DNA from: Medakamo hakoo
Lineage: Eukaryota > Chlorophyta > Trebouxiophyceae > Coccomyxaceae
Length of the DNA stretch: 64,000 nt
Assembly (NCBI GenBank): GCA_026636295.1
Contig: CP089456.1
Span: forward strand, 868,001-932,000
Direction of reading: 5' to 3'
The notes under the pieces: model-generated
The model's database searches: none
Seen by the model: only the letters and a program-made list of their open reading frames with translations
What the model was told of the DNA's origin: nothing
In this document: positions 9,522-18,796 of the stretch, one piece after another
Position numbering within the stretch: the first letter of the stretch is position 1
How the letters are laid out: every line of letters starts with the position of its first letter
Position numbers and translations under genes: made by a program

Positions 9522-10684
9522 CCACCACCACCGCTCACGCCCGCCCTTAAATCCAGCGTCCCGTCCTCCCGCACCACGCCCGGCGGCGCCACGATCCGCT
9601 TGCCATCCCACGACACATTCACGCCCAGGCGCGTCAGGGCAGCGAATTCTTCATACCCCTGGTCGACGAGCGGGACGCCGAGTTCGCGGGCGTACAGGGC
9701 GCGCACGCCCGCGGCGTAGCGCACCGGGTCCGCCGCTTCCTCGGGCGACGGCACGTACGGCGGCAGCACACGCACGCGCAGCCGTTTGCGCACCTGCGTC
9801 CCACACCGCACGAAATGCCAGGCGACGGACGCGTGGTTGGTCCACGCCGGGTTGCAGTGCTTGGCCTCGTACGAGAGGAGCACAGGCAGCACGGGCGCGC
9901 CGGGCACGAACGCGCCCGTCCGGAAGCGCAGCACGCACCGCCCGTCCCCACACGTCCCCTCGGGCGCAAGGATCACCATCGGCCACCGCCCGTCTTTGAC
10001 GCGGGCGGTGATGCGCGCCGCCACACCCCCGCCCGCCGACCCGCCCGCGGCCGTGCGCTCGATGTAAATGTTTTGGAAGGCTTTGATGCACGTCCCAATC
10101 AGCGGGATGTGGGCGTTGGATGCACGGGAGACGCCGCTGGCGGCCAAGAGGTACATGACCAAAGCCGCGTCGGCCCAGGAGACGTGGTTGAACAAGGCGA
10201 CACAACGGAGCTTGGCCGCTGTCTCGATGTTTTCCCGGCCTTCGACCGTAATGTGGAAGCCCAGCGCCCAGAGAACTACGCCCGCCAGTTTGGAGCCCGT
10301 CACGGTGAGGCGGCGGCGCCACGGAGGAAAAGGCACGTCCATGGACGGGTGGCCCGCGGACGCGGCCCAGGAGAAGCAAGCCAGGACGGTGCAGGCCGCG
10401 ACAGCGACCAGGCAGCGCAAGATGAGGAGCGGGGCGAAAACCACGAGTTTGGCGGCTTCGTACGCCGTGAAAGGCATGCCCAGGTCCAGGAAGGGTGACG
10501 TCGTCGTGTCGTAGTGCGCCCAGGACGCGGGTGGCGTCCAGGGCGTCGATGAAGAAGGTGTGGTGGTGGTGGTGGTGGTGGTGGAGGTCGCGGTCGGGCG
10601 AGCCGATTTGCGGGCCGTCGGCAGGTCGGCCTCGCCCGCACCGTCACCGTTCGTCAGCGGCACATTCGCGGATAAGGTCGCCAT
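9506..10684 (-). CDS. Lysophospholipid acyltransferase (PlsC family, LPEAT/LPCAT-like)
   Basis: A 392-residue intronless gene. Such membrane enzymes transfer acyl groups from acyl-CoA to lysophospholipids in glycerolipid synthesis or remodelling, usually in the ER. Two hydrophobic segments (about 75-105 and 130-150) precede the catalytic NHVSWADA block, which is the family NHxxxxD motif. Later come the PLIGTCIKAFQNIYIER stretch, the APEGTCGDGR substrate block and the RFRTGAFVPGAPVLPV block. The last is typical of the LPEAT/LPCAT branch rather than bacterial-type PlsC. Residues 30-48 hold an eight-Thr run and Ser/Pro. The start at 10684 has a Met followed directly by a disordered tail. No KDEL-type signal is seen; the end is GGGGKKHQ, where a KKxx-like lysine pair near the C-terminus could favour ER retention. 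Confidence 0.87.
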   Translation of the reverse strand: MATLSANVPLTNGDGAGEADLPTARKSARPTATSTTTTTTTTPSSSTPWTPPASWAHYDTTTSPFLDLGMPFTAYEAAKLVVFAPLLILRCLVAVAACTVLACFSWAASAGHPSMDVPFPPWRRRLTVTGSKLAGVVLWALGFHITVEGRENIETAAKLRCVALFNHVSWADAALVMYLLAASGVSRASNAHIPLIGTCIKAFQNIYIERTAAGGSAGGGVAARITARVKDGRWPMVILAPEGTCGDGRCVLRFRTGAFVPGAPVLPVLLSYEAKHCNPAWTNHASVAWHFVRCGTQVRKRLRVRVLPPYVPSPEEAADPVRYAAGVRALYARELGVPLVDQGYEEFAALTRLGVNVSWDGKRIVAPPGVVREDGTLDLRAGVSGGGGKKHQ

Positions 10685-10880
10685 GGCAGTTTGGACGTAA
10701 TAGACGCGTGGAGCGTCGCCCCGGCGCGGCGAAGAAAAAAAGCGAGGAGCAGCGCCGCGCGTTCGGCGGTCTGGAGAGCGGCAGTCTTTGCCTCAGTCTG
10801 CTTTTCCGACACGACTTTTACAGGTCGTGCCGCCATTCAATTCCGCACTCCAGCGCCCCCACTAGGACCCCACAGACCCA

Positions 10881-13352
10881 ATGCGCCACCTCGCCTTGCG
10901 CGTGACCTCCCAGGCGGGGAGGTGGCTGGCCGCCACCGCTGTCGGCGCTGAAGTTGCTGGCTCATTGCCCGCCGCCGCGGCTAGTAGCGCCGGCCGCGTC
11001 CTGTCCACGGCCGCAGTTTCAGGGCTGTCAGGCCTGGGCGTGACGCCAGGGATGGGTGGGGGTGCTGCCGGCGATGGTGGCGGTGGCAATGGCTTTGTGG
11101 CGGCGGCAGGTGAGTGAGGCGGAAAAAAGGCATTCGCGTTCGCGCCCGACCCGCTCACCCATCCAGCCAGCTCACCCACCACCACCTCAACACGCAACAC
11201 AGCCGCCGCCGCCGGCGTGGGCACGGGCGCCCTGCTCCTCCACAAGCCGGGCCGTGAAGACAAACAGGCCGCTAAAGCTCCTGCCGCCGTGGCGGCGCCG
11301 CGCCCTGTGGAGCCACCGCCACCACGGCCACCAACCCCGTCGCGCTCGGTCGAGGCAGCGCCTGCCCCGGCCATGCATCCCGCAGCTGCCGCCGGAGGCT
11401 GCTTCTTCACGGACTACGAAGACGATGCAGAAGAGGAAGAGGACGGGCCTCTGTGCTTCTTCTCGGATGACGACGACGATGAGGAGGAAGAGGACGGACC
11501 CCTGTGCTTCTTCTCGGACGACGACGACGACGAAAGCGAGGCCGCGGTGGCAACCGCGGTCGCGGCCGCCGCGCCCGCCGCCTGTTTTTTCTCGGACGAC
11601 GACGACGACGGCGGCGAGCAGCAAGACGGAGAAGACCGACCCGCCTGCTTTTTTTCCGACGATGAAGACGGTGATGAAAAATCCGACGATTCCGACGCCC
11701 CAGACTGCTTCTTCTCCGACGCGGGCGACGACGCGCCGCCCGCCGACCTGGTGAACTGGAGCGGCACGCATGCGGTGCACGCCGCGTCGCTCGCCCAGCC
11801 GGAAACGGAGGAGGAGCTCGCCGCGATCCTGGCAGCCGCCCACGCCGCTGGCACGCCCGTCCGCCCCGTCGGCTCGGCCCTCTCCCCCAACGGCCTGGCG
11901 TTTGAAGCAGGCGGCCAAGTCTCCCTGGCCCTGATGGACAAGATCCTGTCCGTCGACAAGGCAAACCGCACCGTGACCGTCCAGGCGGGCGCCCGCGTCC
12001 AGGACGTGGCGGACGCCCTCCGGTCCCACGGCCTGACGCTGCCCGTCTACGCGTCCATTCGGGAACAGTCCATCGGCGGGTACACCCAGGCCGGCGTGCA
12101 CGGGACGGGCGCCGGCATTCCACCCGCCGACGCGTTCGTCAAATCCGTCCGCCTGGTCACGCCCAGCGGCGAGGTTTTGGACCTGGACGACGACGGGCCG
12201 CACGGCGGGCCTGGCGGGCTGTTCAGGCTGGCCCGCCTGGGCCTGGGCGCCTTGGGCGTCGTCTCGGCCGTCACCCTGAAGTGCGAGCCCCTGACCTGGC
12301 TGGTCGAGCACACGTGGGTCGCCTCGCGCGCGGACGTGGAGGCCAACCACGCGGCCTGGCTGCGCGCGCACCGCCACCTGCGCTACATGTGGATCCCGCA
12401 CACGGACGCGGTGGTGTGTGTGGGCCTGCACCCGGCGGAGCCCGGGTCTCAAACGCCAGCCCGCAACGCCTGGGGCGGGCGGTGCGGCGGGCGGAGCGGC
12501 GCCGACCCGGCCGCCACGCTCGCGCCGGCCGACGCGCGCGCGCCGCTGGAGGCCCTCATCCCGGCCGCCGCCGCGCGCCGCGGCCTGGCGTCCGCCCCCA
12601 CCGACCACCTGGACAGCCTCTCCCCCATGCTCCTGCGCCAGTGGCTGCTCAACGCGGCGCCACTCGACAAGGCTTGGGTGGCGGCCGTCAACGCGGCCGA
12701 AGCTGCGCACTGGCGCGGCGTCGCGGCGGGGCCGGGCCGGGCCGGCTGGTCGGACGCCCTGCTGGGCTTTGACTGCGCGGGCCCGCAGTGGGTGTTGGAG
12801 GTCGCCTTCCCAGCGGGCGGCCCGCCCAAAGCCCCGCCCGGCACCCCGACCGGCGCGGACCTGGGCTTCATGCGCGACCTGCTGGGCCGCATCGAGGGCG
12901 CGGGCGTCCCGGCGCACGCGCCCATCGAGCAGCGCTGGTCCGCCGCGTCGCCCTCCCCGCTCAGCCCGGCGGCTGGCGTGCCAGGCTCCTTGCACTCCTG
13001 GGTCGGCATCATCCTCTACCTGCCCGACGAGGCGGACGGCGGCGTGCTCAGGCGGGAGGTGGACGGCGCCTTCTCCGCGTACGCGGCCCTGGTCGAGCGC
13101 GAGCTCGGCCCGCGCTACGGCGCGACGGAGCACTGGGCCAAGGTTGAACCCGCCCGGTACGCGGCCGTGCCAGGCGCGCTGGAGGCCAAGAGAGCGGCTC
13201 TGGCCGCGCGCTTCGGGCCCGAAGTCGTCGCGGCGTTCTCTGCCGCGCGCGCGCGCTTCGACCCGAAAAACGTGCTGGGCTCGCCCCTCCTCGACGCCCT
13301 GTTCCCGCACCCGCTGGCGCCGCGGGCCTGGGTGGACGAGGCAGAAGGGTGA
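10881..13352 (+). CDS. GLDH: L-galactono-1,4-lactone dehydrogenase with an acidic CFFSDDDD repeat insert
   Basis: Exons 10881-11109 and 11203-13352 give 792 residues. GLDH performs the last step of ascorbate synthesis in the mitochondrial inner membrane, passing electrons to cytochrome c, and helps assemble complex I. The first 75 residues look like a mitochondrial presequence. The FAD-binding part starts at about 258 with NWSGTHAV. RPVGSALSPNG, the QAGARVQDV block and ASIREQSIGGYTQAG with the HGTGA motif follow, all plant-GLDH-like. The SALSPNG stretch lacks the His that binds FAD covalently in animal gulonolactone oxidase, so FAD is expected to be non-covalent. The Ala in QAGARV matches the residue known to keep plant GLDH a dehydrogenase rather than an oxidase. 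Between presequence and catalytic domain (about 142-250) lie six acidic units starting CFFSD or CFFTD, absent from GLDHs I know. The protein is therefore about 180 residues longer than usual plant GLDH. Confidence 0.92.
11399..11725 (+). repeat. Six CFFSD/CFFTD acidic coding repeats in GLDH
   Basis: Units begin near 11400, 11455, 11503, 11581, 11645 and 11704. Each has Cys-Phe-Phe-Ser/Thr-Asp followed by a run of Asp/Glu (for example CFFSDDDDDEEEEDG). Spacing is irregular, 16 to 26 residues. The regular Cys-Phe-Phe core is unlike simple low-complexity acidic sequence. Confidence 0.95.
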
Positions 13353-13416
13353 AGTGTATTAGAGGTGTGGGTGGGCCGCTCCCCGTGAAATGTAAGTGAC
13401 CGTCTTCCAGTGCTTT

Positions 13417-16216
13417 TCACGCGCTGCCGTCGTCCAGCACCAGCACGGCCGCCGCTTCGACCCCGCCGCCACCACCGCCGCCGGGTTGGAGCACCGCGCG
13501 CACAGTCCGCCCCACCACCGCCGCCGCCGCCGCCGCCCGCCGGGCCGGGCTCCACGCCAGATACTCGGCCGCGACTCCACCCGCCAGCGCGGCGGCCGGC
13601 GGGCCTGACGCGCGGACGGGCAAGAACGCGGACGGACTGCCTCCACCAGCCTCAGGCACCAGGCGCACGTCCGCGGTCAGGGTAAGGCTCACATCCCCGC
13701 CCGTGCAGTCGACGCCGCAGAAGGCGCACGACCACAGGTCGCCGCCGGCCCCGGCGCCGGCAGGGGTGGCGGCGGCTGCGCCAGGCGCTGGGGACGCGCC
13801 GGGCGGGGCGGGCGTGGCGGCGGCAGCGGCGGCGGCGGCAAGCGACAGAGGGATGGCGGGTGGAGATGGTGCGGCCTCGCCACCTCCACCGCCTCCGCCG
13901 TCCCCGCCGTCATCATCGCCCCACAGGTCCGCCCGGCGTAACGGCCGCCCGCACACGGCATGACTGCGCACGATGGCAAAGGTCGGCCCATCGCCGACGG
14001 CCGCGCGGACGAGTGCCGGGCCGGCCGGGAGGGTCAGCAGGCCAGGCGCGTCGGACCCGGCGGGCGTCGTCGCAGCCGCCAACGCCTGTTCGGCGGCGGA
14101 CCAGAGGGCGGGCGAGGCGAGCAAGGCGGGCAGGCGGGGCAGGGCCTGGACCGTGAGCGCGGACCCCGGGCCCGGCCAGGCTTCCAAGCGGCGCGGCCCG
14201 CCGCCGCCGGCCTGGGTGGGGAGGGAGGGAGCGAAGGCGCCGCCGCCGCCGCCCACCCCCGCGCGCACCAGCCTCGCCGCCGCGCACGTGACGACGACCG
14301 CGTCACCCGGCCGGGCCGCCAGCGCCGCCCGGGCGGCCGGGCAGGGCGCGGCACCGCGCGGGACGGGGACGCAGACCACCAGGCCGGCTTCGCAGGCGCC
14401 GGCGTCAGCCAGCGACAGGCGGACGGTGCGGCCGCCGCCCCGCTCCGGGCCCACGCTCGCCCACTCGACGGCCGTCGCCACGCCCGCCAGGGCTACACGC
14501 CGCGTCCCGGGCGTCAAGGACGCCAAACCCGCCCGGGCCTCCGTGCCCGGGCGTGGAGCGCCACTCCGGTCGGGCGGCGCCGTGTTTTGGTCGGCAGCCT
14601 CTCCACCCCCAGGCACCACCCACACGACGGGCGGCCGGGCGCCACCGCCTCCACCGCCGCCGCCGCACCCGTCCCGCAGCTCCAAGGCCGCGGGCGCGCC
14701 GTGACCCGGCGGCACGGTGCCCGGGTCCAGGAGCACGACCCGGTCGCCGGGCGAGAAGAGGGACGCGCCGTGCGCCCAGCCGTCGAGGCACAGGAGCGGC
14801 GTCGGAGGGGGCGGGGGGGCGCCGTGCCGCCCGCCGCCGCCGCCGTCGCCGCCGTCGCCCAGCCACACGATGCGGGCGGCGCCGGTGCGGGCGCGCGCGG
14901 ACGCGGCGGACCCGGCCACCTCGCATGCCGGGCTGACGGCGACGACGGCCGCATCCACGATCAGGGCGGGCGGGGTGGACAGCGGTCCGCCACCCAGGAC
15001 GGACGGTTTGGGGGGCGCGCCGCCGCCGCCGCCGCCCGCCGCCGCGGCAGCGGGCGGCACGACTTTGGCCGCGTGCGCCCGGCGGGAGCTGCCCAGGGCC
15101 AAGCGACGCGCAGACGTCAGGGCTGACGCCCGGTCGGGCGCGACGAGGGCCAGGGCCGGCGTGGGCAGGAGGCGGACGGGCGGGCGGGGCGCGCCCGCGC
15201 CCGCACCCGCCTCGGCCGCGCTGCCCGCGGCCGCCGGCCGCCACGCCCGCACGCCCGCCAGGCGGACGACGCACCCACGGGTGAGAGGGGACGGAGTGCC
15301 AGCTTCCTCCTCCCCCTCTCCAGGCTCGGCCAGGCCGGCGTCCCCGACCCAGGGCGTGCAGGAGGAGTGGAGCAGGAGGGGCGCGGGGCGCGGGCCGGGC
15401 GCGGACGGCGGTGGGGCGCGGCCGCACACGGCCGGGACGACGTCCAGCTCCGCGGGTAGGCCCGCCGCCGGCCGGGCAGGGCGGGCGTCGATGACCGCCA
15501 GTTCCAAGGTGGAGGGCGCGTCGGCGCCCGGCGCCAGGGCGGCCGGCCAGGGCGTCCACCGCGCCGACGCGGCCGCGTCGGCGCGCCCGCCGTCGGGCTG
15601 GTGTGAGGGGGTTGATGGTGGGAGTGGGGGCGGCGTGTGAGGGTGAGGGAAGAGGGGGAGCGACGGGCAGAATCACGGACAGGCACACAACGACTCACCA
15701 GCATGCGCCAGGCCTGCCAGATGGCGGTGCGCATGACGGGCTCGCTCAGGCCGGCTGTGCGTGTTTTTTTGGATGGATGGGAAAGGGGGTGATCGAAGGA
15801 TGAAAAAAAAGGTTAGTGCGGCAAGATGGGGCAGAGAAATTTGAAAACCGCGCGCCAAACCTCGCGCCCGCCCCTGACACACCTGAGTACTGCTGCAGTA
15901 AAGGCAGCAACTGCCCGGCCACCCAATCCCAGTCCGGTGGCGGGCGGGACGTGGACGACGCGGATGCGGCGGCGGGGCGTGCGAGTGGTGCGTCGTCCGC
16001 GTCGGCGCCTTCTCCGCCGTCAACTGCCCACCCGTCTGCGACCGCTTCATCTTTTAAGAAGGACCGAATGCTGTCCACAGCGTCGAAGAAGCCGGAGGTG
16101 GCCCGGCCGCCCGGTGGTGGGGGCGGGAGGTGAGAGGGAGGAGGTGCGGCCTTGCTGGTCGTCGGCGGGTGCGGCGGTGCAGCAGCGGCCGCAGTCGCCG
16201 CGCAGGCGTCCGGCAT
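13417..16216 (-). CDS. Unrecognised protein with several OB-fold-like segments and a C-terminal CxxC
   Basis: Exons 15883-16216, 15699-15754 (56 nt) and 13417-15597 join in phase to 856 residues. I do not recognise the family with confidence. The N-terminal 110 residues include a helical SGFFDAVDSIRSFLKDE and DWDWVAGQLLPLLQQY, continued by the tiny exon's EPVMRTAIWQAWRML. The remainder contains at least three stretches with the shape of OB folds: TRGCVVRLAGVRAWRP near 240, a segment ending LFSPGDRVVLLDPG near 420, and RRVALAGVATAVEW through LAARPGDAVVVTCAAARL near 500-570. A WSCAFCGVDC element follows near 750. Three OB-like units plus a Cys element recall RPA70-type single-strand DNA binders (RPA1 paralogues, MEIOB, SHLD2). 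That is inference from pattern only. Gly-rich inserts split the domains. It shares a 223-bp divergent region with the MTA nucleosidase gene. Confidence 0.55.
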
Positions 16217-16439
16217 TGTTGGCCCGTCCTGAAGCCAGGGGACGTGGGGTGACGACCGCGGTGCGTCCCGACACTTGCGTTGCGAGGCGCACGCGAGACG
16301 TGTTGACGCCTGCGTGCCCCTCTTTTTTCTTTTGAGAGAGGGCGTTTCCCACGCATGCGTTCCGGCTCGCCCTCTCACACTCGGCCCACGCTGCTTCGCG
16401 CTCGCGTCGTTTGCAACAAGACAAAAAAACGCGCCAAGC

Positions 16440-17353
16440 ATGGCGCCGCCGTCGCCGTCCGTCAAAAAAGTACTCGTCCTCATTGGTGCGAGGGATGCCG
16501 AGAAGCGAGCCGTGGGTGTGGGAGGGTCAGGAAAAGGGTGCAAGTGCCGGCCCCGACGCATTTTTCTCACTCGGCCGCCGCGCCGCCTCTCTCAACCCTC
16601 AACCCTCCAGCGATGGAAGCCGAAGCCCTGCCCGTCATCGAAGGCCTGGGCTTGACCCGCGACGACCCGCCGTCCATCCCGCCACCCGCCCCCGCCGTCT
16701 CCTGGTCCGGCACAGTCCGAGGAAGCGCCGGTGGCGCCGAGGGAGACCCGTCGTCGTCGTCCCTGGCCGTCCACGTCGTGTGCCCGGGGAAATGCCGTGT
16801 GCACGGCGTCGACAACATCGGCACCGTCCCCGCCGCCGTCACGGCCTACTTAGCCGTCCAGGCCCTGCGTCCCGACCTCGTCATCTCAGCAGGCACGGCA
16901 GGTGGGTTTGCGTCAAGGGGCGCGACCATCGGCGACGTCTTCCTGGCGACCGCGTTCGCCAACCACGACCGGCGCATCCCGCTCGCCGCCTTTGACGCGT
17001 ACGGCGTGTGGGCCATCGACGCGCACCCCGCGCCCCGCCTGGCTTCGGCTGCGGGGCTGAAAACCGGCATCGTGACGACGGGGAATTCGTTGGACGCGAC
17101 CGAAGCCGACCTGGCCGCCATGGCGGCCAACGGCGCCGCCGTCAAGGAGATGGAGGCCGCGGGCGCGGTGTGGGCGGCCCACCTGTTCGAGGTGCCCATG
17201 CTCGCGCTCAAAGCCGTGACGGACATCGTGGACGGGGACCGGCCGGCGGCGGAAGAGTTTTTGGCGAACCTGTCGACGGCGACAAAGGCCCTGCACGACA
17301 CGCTGGCGGCGGCGTTGGGCTTCATTGCGGGGAAAGGGTTGGACGAGTTGTGA
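16440..17353 (+). CDS. MTN: 5'-methylthioadenosine (S-adenosylhomocysteine) nucleosidase
   Basis: Exon 1 (16440-16485) has only 46 nt. It joins exon 2 (16611-17353) across a 125-nt intron to restore the family motif LIAMEAEALP, which strongly supports the junction. The 262-residue enzyme cleaves methylthioadenosine to adenine and methylthioribose in the methionine salvage (Yang) cycle. Blocks seen: VCPGKCRVHGVDNIGTVPA, ISAGTAGGF, IGDVFLATAFANHDRRIP and the ribose-binding KEMEAAG. The catalytic Asp lies in LKAVTDIVDGD and the Glu in AMEAEALP. Length and order match plant MTN1/MTN2, and no transit peptide is visible, so it is cytosolic. It is followed 101 bp later by the methyltransferase gene on the same strand. 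Confidence 0.95.
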
Positions 17354-17454
17354 TGGAAAGGATGGATGGATGGATGGCACTGCCGGGAAAAAAAACGCGT
17401 GCGGCGGCTTTGCGCGCACGGCCCAATTCGTCGCGTTCCACCGCCAGGATAGCC

Positions 17455-18705
17455 ATGTCCAATCCAGGGGACGGTGTTCGCACCTGCACGGCCCTCATCC
17501 AGTTTGTGGACGGCTCGTTCAGGCCGCGAGCGGCCGCTTTTTTCGCTGCCCGGCCTGGCGCTCGCCCGGCCGACGACGACCTAGCCGGTGCCGGCCGCAT
17601 GGATGGAGGAGGAGACGACGCGGGCGTGCCTTCATCCTCCTCCGTCTTGCGTTCTCACCTGGCCGCCTGGCCGGCAGAGGGCTGTGGCACGTCCCTGACC
17701 GAGCTGGGCGCGCCGACCCGGCGCGGCGGGCGGCTCGTGGCCGTCGGCGGCGTCACGGCCACCCCGCCGACCTTCCTCGCGTGGCTGCGTGCCTCGCCGC
17801 TCGGCCGCGCCGTCGCCCGGGCGTACGTCTTTCCCGACGACACGTCGTCCACAGTCCGGGCGCGGACGGTGGGAGAGCTGGTGGGGGGCGCCCTGCCGCA
17901 CCCGCCGGCAGGCGCGGCCGTGCGTGTCACCGCCTACCCGCGGTCCCTGGAAGCCGCGCTCTTGCGCGCGCTGCCCGAGCGCGCCTGGCCTGTTTTGACG
18001 CCGACGGGCGCGACGCACTCTCTCTTGGTCGTCGACACCCGCGCCGCCGCGCCAGGCGACGAGCTGATAGAGGAGGACGGCACGGAGGACGCACCTCACA
18101 TTTGGGCGGCCCTCGTGCCGCCGTCGTGCTTCTTGGGCGACACGGAAGCTGAGCGCACCCGCGACCCGACCGTCTCACCGTCCAAGGCCGCGGCCAAGCT
18201 GGCCGAAGCGATGGCCGTGGCGCTGGCGCCGCTGGATCCACAGCCGGCGCCTTCCGTCGCCATTGACGTGGGCGCCGCGCCCGGCGGGTGGACGCAGCAC
18301 CTCGCGCGGTGCGGGCGGTTTCGGAGAGTGGTCGCGGTCGAACCGGGCGAGCTGGACCCGGCCGTCGTCCGGTTGCCTGGCGTCGTCCACGTCCGCGCCC
18401 TAGCCGAGCATTCGCTAGCTGCCGTGCGGCAAGCCATGGGCGCACCACACGCCGACCTCCTGGCGTGCGACGCCAACGCGCCCCTGCCCGCGCTCGCCGG
18501 GCTCGTCGGGCCCCTGGTGGGGCTGTTGAGAAAGGGGGCGCCCGCCATCATCACGCTGAAATGCTCGACGCCCTCCCGTGTCAAAGACCGGGCGGCGGCG
18601 CAGGCGGCGGTGGCGTTGAAGGGCGTGGGCCTGCGGGTGGTGTGGTGCCTGTGGCTGGCGGCGAATACGCGCTGTGAGAGGACGCTGGTGTGCGTGAAAG
18701 ACTGA
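17455..18705 (+). CDS. FtsJ/RlmM-type SAM-dependent 2'-O-methyltransferase
   Basis: An intronless gene of 416 residues. The C-terminal half is a Rossmann methyltransferase: AIDVGAAPGGWTQHLA binds SAM (about residue 265), VVAVEPGELD is motif II, and LLACDANAPLP carries the catalytic Asp. AIITLKCSTPS carries the catalytic Lys and TRCERTLVCV ends the fold. This order resembles bacterial RlmM, which methylates 23S rRNA, more than classic RrmJ. The N-terminal 240 residues show no THUMP domain that I can recognise but contain a possible degenerate Rossmann-like half (RLVAVGGVTATPPTFLAW). No clear targeting peptide is present at the chosen start; the first 60 residues include CTALIQFVDGSFRPRAAAFF. 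The substrate is likely rRNA but is not shown by the sequence. Confidence 0.75.
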   Translation: MSNPGDGVRTCTALIQFVDGSFRPRAAAFFAARPGARPADDDLAGAGRMDGGGDDAGVPSSSSVLRSHLAAWPAEGCGTSLTELGAPTRRGGRLVAVGGVTATPPTFLAWLRASPLGRAVARAYVFPDDTSSTVRARTVGELVGGALPHPPAGAAVRVTAYPRSLEAALLRALPERAWPVLTPTGATHSLLVVDTRAAAPGDELIEEDGTEDAPHIWAALVPPSCFLGDTEAERTRDPTVSPSKAAAKLAEAMAVALAPLDPQPAPSVAIDVGAAPGGWTQHLARCGRFRRVVAVEPGELDPAVVRLPGVVHVRALAEHSLAAVRQAMGAPHADLLACDANAPLPALAGLVGPLVGLLRKGAPAIITLKCSTPSRVKDRAAAQAAVALKGVGLRVVWCLWLAANTRCERTLVCVKD

Positions 18706-18796
18706 GTGAGAGGAGAAGTGGTCGCTAGTTGTGAGAGCGTGCAGCACAGAGTTCCAACTTTTTTTTGTCGTCCTTTTGCACGTCGCCCAAGAAACG

